A DNA stretch of 64,000 bases from positions 248,001 to 312,000 of the forward strand of contig JAJGOT010000437.1 in assembly GCA_022457155.1 (NCBI GenBank). Reading direction: 5' to 3'. How positions within the stretch are numbered: the first letter of the stretch is position 1; every line of letters starts with the position of its first letter. Under the pieces are notes generated by a model. The model had not been told where the DNA came from. It searched no databases and saw only the letters and a program-made list of their open reading frames with translations. This DNA comes from Cladopsammia gracilis (lineage: Eukaryota; Cnidaria; Anthozoa; Scleractinia; Dendrophylliidae). The position numbers were made by a program, and so were the translations under genes. This document shows positions 53,703-64,000 of the stretch, in pieces.

Positions 53703-54749
53703 CTTGTTTATAACATAGCGGGCAAAATTATAGGGAAAGCTTTTAGACTTTTTAAGAGTCACTCAGACTTGAAACTACCCGAAGTGAAAATACTCTCTCG
53801 CAAACTGACAAGAAAAACTTAAGCTTATCAACTCGCTGTGGTTAAATGAATTTCTAATCGGTCAAAGATACATTTGGCTGTTTATGTACATATAGAGAAC
53901 ATAGCCTAATTTTTATCGATAAAAGACACTTTACGACAAAAACAAAGCAAGTTTTATTTAAGCTCAAGCGTACCTGTGTTTGAAGTTTTTGCCGCTTTGA
54001 CAACAACAACAAATGGCGAGTTCAAACTTGCTTGCACGTTTGGCAATTTAATTGCCTTCTTCCACTTCTTTTAGCCTTATTCTTTCTCCTGTTGAACGTA
54101 TTTTTTCCCTTTCAGCAAAATCTGTCAAAGTTCTTTTCTTTAGGTCCGCAGAAATCCGCATTTTTTCAATGAAGTCCTTTTGTCGCCATGAATTAATGAA
54201 TTTCTACGAGGTCTTCAACGTCGCACACTGGCCTGCAAGCGCCTAGTTAATCCAAGATTTGACACAAATAATCGCTTCCTGTTTGGCGTAAAATGCTGTA
54301 ATTCACCTGTAGAATTCCTTTCTTAGGTGTCTTCCGATTTCATTCCTTTTTTTATAACAAAATTTCCGGCGAAACATGCGAGCGCACTGTTTGTAAATTT
54401 TCTTCAAAATCCCAATAAGCCAACTGAATGCAACGAGAACGACGCGCTCAACCAATCACGAGTGAGAAATTTTGATGCTCGACCAATCAGGAGCGACTAA
54501 TTTTGCCCTCAATTAAGAAAAAAATGCCCTCTTCGTCAGCCAATCAGCATCCAGTAATTTTGCCCTCTATATTATAAGAGGGTTAAATGCCTTACAGCTT
54601 TCCTACATACACTAAAAAAAAATCACACGAGTTTATTTTCTTTTTATAACATTAGCATAATTAATTAATTAGTTCATCAATTATGTTTCCTAATGCTGTG
54701 CATTGATTCTTTTCCACTAGTTTGCAATTAGTTTTTAACTTCATTTTAA
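53703..54749. other. Spacer of the inverted duplication, part 3
   Basis: A minus-strand frame near 54,060-54,205 reads NSWRQKDFIEKMRISADLKK and a charged end before a stop. It is protein-like but lacks exon support. Otherwise nothing is seen. Confidence 0.3.
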
Positions 54750-55670
54750 GTGTCGGCTTTAGTTTTGATCGGCAAGGCTAAGTGCTTTATTTTTGGTATA
54801 ACGATGATCATTAATACTCGGCTCTAGGCTGCAATACAATTACACAACACAAAGTGAACGATAATTAGCTGTCTGAAAAAATATTTTGCAATTGCATAAT
54901 ACACAAAGAAATATAATTAGCTGTCTGTAAAAATATCATACAAAGACACAACAAAAAGTGAGTAAATTATGTTTGCATATGGATATCCCTCAACAGATCG
55001 CATCGATAATTCTCTTGTCGCTGCACATCGCTGTAGCGGCTCGCTCGACATTTCTGTTTGTTTACTGACCTCATTCCCAAAAATCAAACACCTTTAAATT
55101 AGTAACAGACGAATTGGGAACTTTTCAAAAACTATGGGTAGAGAACTTTGAAATTAAGGTACCATCTTTTAACAATGCATTTAAAAAAGGGTCGATAGGC
55201 CTTTGAAAAACAAAGGAACTGTTCTACTCAGGCAATTTTCACCTCGGCGTTTGCATAGCTCATTAACGGTATAATACTGACTGTATGCCCTGTATTATAA
55301 ATTAATGTACATCAAAGGCTTTTGATATTAGTTGTATTAGTCAAATTTGAATGCATAAACAAAAGAGGCCTTTCTTTCGATCTAACAAAAAAATTCTTTC
55401 GGGCAATTTTTGGACCATGGCGAAGTCATACCATGTGCGCAAGATGCGAAGAAATAAAGCCAGCACCACAGCCAAATTGTACCGGCTCCCTCCACGAGAA
55501 ATAAGCTTTTAGGTAGACTCGTAAAAATGCGACCAGACAACTTTGAAATTTAACGTAAACCTGTGATAAATCGCTCTTGTCATTACATTCCTAAGCATGC
55601 TTCTTTAACAGAGCATCCTTAACCAGTGTTTCGTTACTGCTTAATACCGTAATGTATTAGTCCCTTTTTG

Positions 55671-55802
55671 GTAGTTTCTTGGTGTTGCGGATTGCGTGAT
55701 CAACAAATGACTTAAAAGAAAAGATTCAAAAGACACTGAACAATTCCCACACCACAACACAAAAGCTAACCAACAATGTCTTCCGCAACACCAAGAAACA
55801 CC
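55671..55802. repeat. MITE with TTCTTGGTGTT ends, third copy
   Basis: Same family as 37,500-37,633. Its right half plus flank (55,741-55,885) is duplicated in tandem at 55,903-56,048. Confidence 0.7.
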
Positions 55803-56356
55803 CCCGTTTTTGCTTCTAATTATCACCTCGACCTCGAATATTTCAAACAAATACGCTCTATATATTTATTATCATGATTATTTTATTTTATTATTGTATC
55901 CACAATACCCACACCACAACACAAAAGCTAACCAACAATGTCTTCCGCAACACCAAGAAACACCCCCGTTTTTGCTTCTAATTATCACCTCGACCTCGAA
56001 TATTTCAAACAAATACGCTTTATATATTTATTATCATGAACATTTTTTTATATTATTATTGTTACTATCACCTCTATTCAAAATTAGGTTAAGCCTTATC
56101 GGTAGGCTTTCAAATGTTAATTTATTACCCAGGATATTTAATGAGTGAAACAGCTTTCAACAGCATCAGTTTAGTTTGTCCGGCTCTCTTGTTCCGAAGT
56201 TTTAATACGGTAAGTTTGACTTTGTCAATTTTCATTTGTATTTCGTTCCATGTTTCCACGGTTATCGCTCTGTTTCGACACGCCCTGTACACTTGGTGGA
56301 ACCTGGTATATACTTCATTGTAACACACCATATAGGGATCCTATCATATAGGAATC

Positions 56357-56456
56357 CTAAAAACTCATTTTAAAATGGTTAGCTTTTATTTACTGTTATG
56401 GATAGTGATATCCATAACAGTAAATAAAAGCTAACCATTTTAAAATGAGTTTTTAG
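56357..56456. repeat. Perfect 100-bp foldback hairpin, right arm only
   Basis: CTAAAAACTCATTTTAAAAT through TTACTGTTATGGATA is answered by its full inverse. It is absent from the left arm. Confidence 0.85.
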
Positions 56457-56749
56457 CCCTAAGTAAGTGCCGGATTCTTTGACGTGCATAAATTAAGACT
56501 ACCATGAAGTATATACCTGGAACCTTTTAGGTCGATTTAGACATTATTTGACCTTTTGCTTATGATACACAATTATACAATTTGTATGTTACGAGCGCTG
56601 AAAACTGTATTTTAACAGTCAGGTGTTTCGGGGATAACCCCTTCATCAGTGCTTGCATGTGTTCCCAGAGCCAAACGCTTATTTGAATTCCCAAACACTG
56701 TTTTTAAGTGCTAGGCACACCAGTACTATAAATTCAACATATTTATTTA

Positions 56750-56972
56750 TTTTGAGTCAATTTGGACGGTTTTTTAGAGGTTATGGGAACGAAACCTAGA
56801 GGGTACATAGTACGTCCGAAACTGTCTCCCTTGCGGTCCGCACAATGGGACGATTACGTCATATGACGAAGTTTTTAAGCAATTTGTTATACGGCCGCCA
56901 TCTTGGATCCGCCATCCTGGATTTGCAAATTTTTTTTAAACCTCTTAAAAACCGTCCAAATTGACTCAAAAT
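56750..56972. repeat. MITE with TTTTGAGTCAATTTGGACGG ends (right arm)
   Basis: Duplicate of 39,863-40,112. Confidence 0.8.
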
Positions 56973-58440
56973 TATATATAATCAAAACCAATAAATAAAC
57001 GCTAAATGACGTAAAAAATGTAAACATTGTTTTCCTTCATTCATTCAATCAATCGATTCGCATATAATTCACCGCATATAAGCGGGTCTAACTAAAAAAA
57101 ATCACCGCTACTGAGAAATAACGAAAATTGAGCTGATTCCAAACTGGCTTTTGTTTTTCACTTGAACATTTTACATAAAGTAAATCTTATTTTTTTAGAA
57201 TAAAAGAACGAAAAAGAACAGAAGCGTGTATGCCCCTAACCCGAGTCGTTTGCTTCATAACTAATATGCATATCCACTACAACAACAAGGGCAAGCTGAC
57301 AGGAATTGTAATTTTTTAACATATTTATAGTGTTCCCCATAACCATAAATGAGAGCTAACCGTTTTCAAGTCAATGCTTAACCCTAAACACTGCAGATCA
57401 GTGCTAAACTGAAGCTCTTTTCTCTCCGTTCTGTGTGTAAGTCAGTAATATAAAGAATGCTACTTTTAGGTAAATGGGGCCTATTTTACTCGCTTGCATG
57501 CGGTAATTTGATGTAAATTAGACCGGCTTATATGCGGTTAATTATATGCGAATTGGGTGCATGGAGCCACCTTACTCGGATTATGGTTAGTAAAAAAAAA
57601 AACATTGGCAAACAGCATAACTAAATCCCAAACATAATCTTGGCGATAATCACACCTCATAATACACAGGGGAACATTTGATTGACAGCAAAATTTGCGT
57701 CTTCGATCGACGTGTTTCAATGGGCGCGATTCCGGAATTGATGGTTTGCAACCATTCCCAAAGGAATTAACGAACAAAAGACATGGCGGCCATGTTGGAT
57801 GATACAACAATAGAAGCCAATGAGAAATCTTTTGTTGACTGTCATCCAACATGGCCGCCGTGACGTAAGATGCAAACCACCTGTAGGCTGTCATTTCAGT
57901 TCGTGCTCCAAAGCACGCTTCAATAATACATGTATTAATATCAGCGCCTTGTAAAACTATTCAAAGTACTGTTTGAAAACTGAGCAGTAGTAGCCGAGAT
58001 AAAACACTTGCTGCAATTTGTTTTTGAACGACTTCAAAAATAATTTATCTTTTTGGCGGGGTCGTGCTGAGTGGCAAGTTCATCCGCGGTGGAGGTTTTG
58101 AGTTATAACTGACACTACAAATTAACTAATAACAGAGAGTCATAAAAGTTTCTTTAACAGCAACGTATTGGTTGAACGAAGTTCGTTCTGAGTTATAAAT
58201 CATTCGAATCTTGCAGCCGCATAAATGCTAACAAATTTTAAAAAACCTTCTCTGGTTAAAAAGTTTAGAATGTATGAGCTTTCGATTGCCAGTCTGCAAT
58301 CTATGACAAATGATAAAGAATGAAATGCGCGAACATGGAAATATATACGGTAAAAAGTGTGAAGTAGAAAAATACCGATAGAAACAATAAAAATACTTTT
58401 GGGGGAATAAAATGCTAATACAAAGTTTTTAAAAGAATGG

Positions 58441-58572
58441 TATTTTCTTGGTGTTGCGGATGGTGTGATCACCAAATGACGTAAAACAAAAGATTCAAAA
58501 GACAGTGAACAATACCCACACCACAACACAAAAGCTAACCAACAATGGCTTCCGCAACACCAAGAAACACCC
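58441..58572. repeat. MITE with TTCTTGGTGTT ends (right arm)
   Basis: Duplicate of 37,500-37,633. Confidence 0.7.
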
Positions 58573-58727
58573 AAAAGAATTGAATATTACCAAGGTACTT
58601 GTTTCGAGTTATTGTCTGCTTCGCTTATTCGTCAAAGAGTCCCTTTCCAGATATATCAACAACAATGGCTTAGCAGTCTATGAATATTCCATGAAACGAT
58701 TCAACACATAAGATTAACGTAGTAAGG

Positions 58728-58868
58728 GTTAGACAATGAACGCCAGTGTTCTATGGGATATAGCGCCTCGAGCATAGATAGAAGGCCACGAGGGCGTAGC
58801 CCAAGTGGCACTTCTATCTAATGCGAGAGGCGCTATATCCCATAGGACACGAGCGTTCATTGTCTAAC
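58728..58868. repeat. Foldback MITE
   Basis: GTTAGACAATGAACGCCAGT and GTTCTATGGGATATAGCGCC recur as a near-perfect inverse at the right end. It lies in the right-arm-specific segment. Confidence 0.85.
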
Positions 58869-59092
58869 CGTCTTAGAAAATGGTCATATCCGCGAAGAAA
58901 ACATATGTTATGCAGATTGTATTTAAGAGCGTATTTTAATTGTCTCATTCACACTTCGGAATCACGTTGCTATTTGTTTTGGATGTCGCCGTAATGTTGG
59001 TAGAATTTTACGAATAACAATGCTTTTCTTTCTTTGGAGCTTTGTTTATTCTTTGTTGTTTTGATGGCTCATTTGCTCCGGCTATGAGCCAG

Positions 59093-59241
59093 TATACCTA
59101 ATTCAATAAAGGTTGCTTTGGTCATTGGTAATTGGGCATACGGAACACAATGCAATGCTTTGCTTGAGTGACCGCCAAACAATAGCTTCCCAATGCCCAA
59201 TTACCAATGACCAAAGCAACCTTTATTGAATTAGGTGTATA
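59093..59241. repeat. Foldback MITE, same family as 33,287-33,430
   Basis: Ends TATACCTAATTCAATAAAGG and the inverse, with arms of about 50 bp. Confidence 0.8.
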
Positions 59242-62049
59242 CAGAGCTCGAGGAACTTGGGGCCGTCCTTGCCACTCAAGAGTTACTTGCTTTTGAGAGC
59301 GTAGACGTATCTGAGTGCTTGGGGGATGACATGAATTCCACAAAAGTGAACGTTTCCAAAAGCCGATGACAGTGAACGAAATTGAGCAAACAGAAAGAGT
59401 CAGAATTCCAAAGCACGGTGAGACCAGTCTTTCTGTTGTTTCGGTGTGTACCGGAGGACAGATGACGTAAACAAAAGGAACAAAGAACGACAATAATACA
59501 AATGCAAAACAAGACCAAAAATACAATACCACACAAACAATAGAAGACAATGAGTGCCGGTACACGCTGAAAGACCCAGTCTTTCGTTTAATTTTTCCTA
59601 AAAAATTGTTAAGTCGAATTTCGTTTTGTTATTTTGGCGATTAATCTCTTGCTTAAGTTATGTAAAGCGAAAACTTCAATAAAATTGACATTGTTGTTTT
59701 TGTCTAAATTAGCAGCCTGTAGTTCATTAGTATGCTCTATTTTCTCATTAGTATGTTCTATATAGAGCATACTAATTATGCTTTAAGACAAAGGAAAGCA
59801 AAATAATTCATTAGTATGTTCTATATAGAGCTTACTAATGAGTCGTTATTTTACTCCACAATTTCCCTGGGCTTCAAAGCCCCCGCCTCTTTACAAATTT
59901 GAGACAGTTTATGGGATATAGAGCACACAAATACTGGACACTGATTGGCTGAGTGGGTGTGACCATTTTGTAAATAATGAATAGAAAGAACGAGGTATTG
60001 CAAACTGGCAATCGAAACCACATATTTAAAACTTTTTTAACCAGAGAAGGTTTTTTAAGTTTGTAAATATGCCTTATCACCTGGTTACTCGCCCATTTTT
60101 AAAGCATAAATATGCGTTGCTTTATTCGATGACATCTTGTCTGAAAGTCTATTTTGCCAAGCTAACGGCAGCTACGTTCATCGGATAACAAAGAAGCAAA
60201 GCACTTCAATCGCTTTGTTTGTAACTTTTGTTTTACTACGGAAATAATTCAGTTATGCAAATATGTGTTTATCTTTATTCATGAATACACATTGGTGTTT
60301 TGAATCAAGACGTAATCACACCTCCCTAAAAAAGTCACACCTTTGCACTTTAGTGTGCTTTTATGTGCACACACTCTAGAAGAATGACATGAAAATCTAA
60401 GACTAAAGCTGCAGTTTTATGAGACTATTCGAAAAAGAGGTCTTTGCGAGCTCAAAGTTGCGCGCGCTCGGGTTGCCAAGCTGAAGATTTAACGATAATT
60501 CACGAATGTTTCGGCGTGGTTTCGGCAGCGTCACTTACTACAAAAGGCCTATTGTTTAATTCTTAAAGTGTGAATGCGAACCGGTACAATAGACCATTTC
60601 TTGATACGGAGGTAAAATAATCTCCTGAAAAAAGTTATACTGAAGATGACTGGTATGGTGGATAAAACGACTTTGACAAAAATCACGGCGACGATTCAAA
60701 ATCGTTTTCATGAAAAAAATAAATAAATAAATAAATAAATAAATAAAAATTGCCAATAATTTCATTGTCTGAACATTGAATCCCGCCTTCCCCCTGAGAC
60801 TAATATCAAATCCCGCTCTAGGATTTTCAGATTGACATTATGGGTTTTTGCACTCGTGTGATAGGTTGATATTCTATTAATTATTAATGAATTTTGAAAT
60901 AAAATGAAAACGGTTTCCTCTGTTCTTCATTCCATTTGAAGACGAGAATCGAAGCAGAATTAAAGGTACGTAAGTTCTCTGTGTAAAAGAGCCACATATT
61001 TTACAAAAAGTTCAAATAATCTAAGTCCAATCCAAAGTCTAGAGCTTTGCTGCATAGCAAAAAATACTAGGACTAATCTGTGAAGGATATATTCGCCATT
61101 GGAAGTTAGACAATTCCGTACAGGTCATGAGAACAGTGAGGAGCAAGACAATGTCTACCTCTCCACCCATTTAAATCTTAGGCAGTTTAGAGCAATGATA
61201 AATATTAACCGCGACAAACAAAATGTTCCTGGCCGCGGAAAAGAACAATATATATGCGCAAAGACGCGCAAAGGTAATTGCTTAATGAGGCATGATGTCA
61301 CTTCATTCGGGATTACTGTGAATGGAAGAAGTATTTTTTTCTAATTTGTTGTGGCTTTTCGCAAGTCAGAATTTATCCTGATGAAATAACAAGATGTTAA
61401 CGGTTCTTTATGGAAAAGTTTAAAAAAAAAATCGTTACTTCACGCTGGTGTACTCGTACTGTCTTGAATAGCAAAAGGATCTCGCCATATACCGTATACA
61501 CATGCCGATTTCTCGGCTTACTCTGTCAACGCAAGTCATACAGTAAAGGAAAGTTTTGTTTGATCAGCAATTCAGCAAGAACAAATGTTCTCATAATAAC
61601 AAGCGGGTGTCTTTTAACTTCACAAGACGATTCGCTAATGTCTCGAGATAAAACTATGTATTTTCCGTCAAACTTGACGAAATGTGCACTGTATATTCCA
61701 CACTCAAACTTAATTCCAAATCCAGACATCTTTTTTAAACCATTTTTACGTTTGTTCGCTGAAATATTGCTATCTAAAATTTAAATGTTTTAAAAATTTG
61801 ATACTTTTCTCACGGCAGTATTTAAGACACTGACATCGTAAACCAGTACGTCAAAGATTTAAACGTTTTATTTTAACATTCGACTGTCAGGTTTGTTGGT
61901 GCTCCAAAAACACGCCTCAATAATAAAATTTACTTGTAGAAATATTTAAAATATTGTTTGAAAAAGGAGTTAAAAAAACATTCCTCATTCGTCCCTACGA
62001 AAATTAAGGAAGTGCGCTTTTGAGCAAAGTGGAGAGTAGCATACAAAAA

Positions 62050-62279
62050 GAAACAAGTAGACTGATTGGCATTCCACAAATGTGCCAAATGCACCAACTG
62101 CTTCTGCTTGTGGGCATGGCATCTTGTCTGCCCTCAAAAATGCATCGCCAGAAATCAGGGACATTGGAGCAGCGAATTTTCGTGCGTCTTACACTGCGAC
62201 GTCGCTTCATTGGTATACACCGCTGTTCCACCCTACTGGCTCAAATTCGTTTGGTGCGGCTTCGGTGCGACAAAAATAG
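62050..62279 (+). pseudogene. Coding remnant, right-arm copy, part 1
   Basis: The frame reads STNVPNAPTASACGHGILSA and continues KNASPEIRDIGAANFRASYT to a stop at 62,279. The first half matches the left-arm remnant at 34,748-34,980. The second half is right-arm-specific (62,143 onward). No family was recognised. Confidence 0.3.
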
Positions 62280-62929
62280 TTGTGTTAAATAAAGCGTATT
62301 CAGGCCCATATAGAAACCACTGACCGAAATAATTCGCTCGCAGTTGAAAACAACAAGACTTTAGCTTTTGAATGAGGGATTTGCAGTAAAATTTGGAGCA
62401 TTCTGTGCCCAAATATCGCAGTTCGAAGACAGCGAACTTCAAGACTTTAGCGTGGACTGTTGGTGGAAATGATTTTTACAGCTCTGAACGATTTTTGAAA
62501 GCAAAAAGCAGGGGGAAAGAACCATCGTAGAAAGTGAAAATGCGATGATCGCCAGTTCAGTCGGTGCTTCTTCTCAGACGATTGCGGCAAGTTGGCTATA
62601 CCCCCATCACTTTACGAACTATGGTGCCTCGAAATCCCGTTTTGAATGAAAATCGGCATTAATGGCTTCTCAAATAGAGAGCATTGTATGAGCGAAGTTT
62701 CAGAGGTATGTTTTGTTGAAAAGCAGGGCCAGTAACAATTGTAGGGAAAATCAAGCTTACAAAAACACTTGAAAAGATATTCATAAATTTACCCGGAATG
62801 CGGCAAATATTCCAGGTAAGCTAAAAGCCAGCCAATTTGATTTTGTTTTATTTCTGCCATATAAAGCCTTCTAGTTTGCCACTGAAACTCGCGCACGCGC
62901 GGTGAACATGTCCGCTATTTCTGGCGATG
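62143..62929. repeat. Right-arm-specific segment with inverted ends
   Basis: CATCGCCAGAAAT at the left and ATTTCTGGCGATG at the right bound 787 bp that are missing from the left arm near 34,860. It could be a MITE insertion or, since the frame continues into it, a left-arm deletion. Confidence 0.5.
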
Positions 62930-62950
62930 TTGTGAATTTAAAGTTATGAG

Positions 62951-63051
62951 GTGAAGATATTCTCCTGGAAAATGCTAAAGCAAAGTTGATTGGTACGGTA
63001 GAAAAAGCGACAAAGGGCAGCGAGTTGAGTGGAAAGCCTAAAAAAGATTGA
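62951..63051 (+). pseudogene. Coding remnant, right-arm copy, part 2
   Basis: GEDILLENAKAKLIGTVEKA and a Lys-rich end to TGA. It differs from the left-arm copy by about two bases in 99. Confidence 0.3.
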
Positions 63052-64000
63052 ACAAATGTGTGTCCTGTAGTAGACAAATTTGTCGGTTTTAATTATCCGA
63101 TTCCGATTTTGAAACAATCACTTATCACAAACTTTGCGCAGAAAAGCAATGTACTCCGCATTTAGGCCACTTTGAATAGAACATGAAAATTGTTCTTTTT
63201 ACTATCAAAGCACCTTGAACATATGCTCTGTGTTAATTCTCTTATCTGAAAGATTGGGCAAAACACGAATCTTCGTGCTTCTCAAAACCAAACTTTCCAG
63301 TTTAGTTAATGGGGCGAAATGCGCTATATTGTTCGAAATAAAGGTAAGGGCTTGATTTCGCCGTAAACATGCCCAGATATTGCTTGTTTTAAGGAAAATA
63401 ACAATATATTTGTAAGGTGCTTGAAACAGGTTTGTCAACACTTCACTCCAGGACACCGCTGCGTTTGATTTTAAAATATAAGTTATGATATCAAGATAAC
63501 TGCACAACTAAATCGATATAGTGAGGTTAACACGGTTCGATAGGATTTTTTAAAATTGAATGACTTCAAACGCCAAAAGCCAAAAGAAATACGAAATTCT
63601 GTAAAGAAATGATTCTTTGCTCAAACATCCATGATGTATTAAGGTATACACTTGAACAACAATTCCATGTCGAAGTTTCCTTTCATCGGTGTCACCGTGG
63701 AAAGGGGATCGTAAAAAATTCGCCACAGCTTATTAAAGCCGAGTGTTTGGATCGCACTTTTATTAATTTCAGAACGTCAGTTTTTAATTTCGATGCCTTC
63801 ATCAAACTTCCGTTTCAATAAAGAAGAGAAAGGTAACAAAAATAGTAAAAATTAAACGTCTTTACCTGGATTCGAACGCGGGCAAGCGATTCCCGGTGTC
63901 GCTTGTTGAGAAAACGTGATTAAATCTTTAAATAGTTTAAACTTTTCTTGCTATGTTGAAAGATCCATATGAAATCCTTAGCTATAGATCGTTTTGAATA

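Larger units (their letters stand above)
54750..63975 (-). repeat. Right arm of large inverted duplication
   Basis: Inverse counterpart of 33,827-44,827. Arm-specific pieces are a tandem copy at 55,903-56,048, a hairpin at 56,357-56,456, about 1.3 kb at 58,720-60,010 and 62,143-62,929. Confidence 0.85.

Overview
The window looks like repeat-dense, AT-rich animal nuclear DNA, most likely from an anthozoan cnidarian such as a stony coral. Supporting features are spliced genes with GT-AG introns, tRNA-derived SINEs, very many foldback MITEs, and gene families that I recall as expanded in corals and fish (G2E3-like HECT ligases, IS3-like 'integrase core' proteins, DIRS retroelements). The species is an inference. 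No prokaryotic operons or CRISPR arrays are present.

Positions 1-20,290: after the 3' end of an unidentified gene (to 305) and a repeat-rich stretch comes a broken DIRS-type retroelement on the minus strand. Its gag N-terminus is at 19,563-20,091, its CCHC knuckle exon at 19,000-19,083 and its RT-RNase H at 3,845-5,932. It is split by a 13,067-bp insertion (5,933-18,999). That insertion has long terminal inverted repeats (534 and 844 bp) and a 7-bp target duplication (CCCCGAA). It holds two convergent genes: an intact three-exon HECT ubiquitin ligase (plus strand, 6,529-12,111) and a three-exon IS3/retroviral-type DDE integrase (minus strand, 15,216-18,126) with a stop codon and a 4-bp frameshift. 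Each start codon lies 30-63 bp inside an inverted repeat, so the two genes seem to share one duplicated promoter region. I read this as a large DNA transposon carrying a ubiquitin ligase, and it is the main candidate for an undescribed system.

Positions 20,300-28,885: a decayed pogo/Tigger-like transposase with a C-terminal PHD-type finger. It is split by a 6,118-bp element (22,576-28,693; inverted termini, 6-bp duplication GCGAGA) that carries two small genes I do not recognise.

Positions 30,311-33,023: a four-exon gene for a secreted cysteine-containing protein, including a 33-nt microexon.

Positions 33,827-63,975: a very large inverted duplication. Arms at about 33,827-44,827 and 54,750-63,975 share roughly 6.7 kb of core and flank a 9.9-kb spacer with an 89-bp higher-order tandem array (47,628-48,505). 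The arms collected different insertions, so each arm gives the empty site for the other. One insertion is a 2,405-bp element (40,701-43,105; 6-bp duplication AGTAAT) encoding a 499-aa protein with an NHL-like segment and a transposase-like tail.
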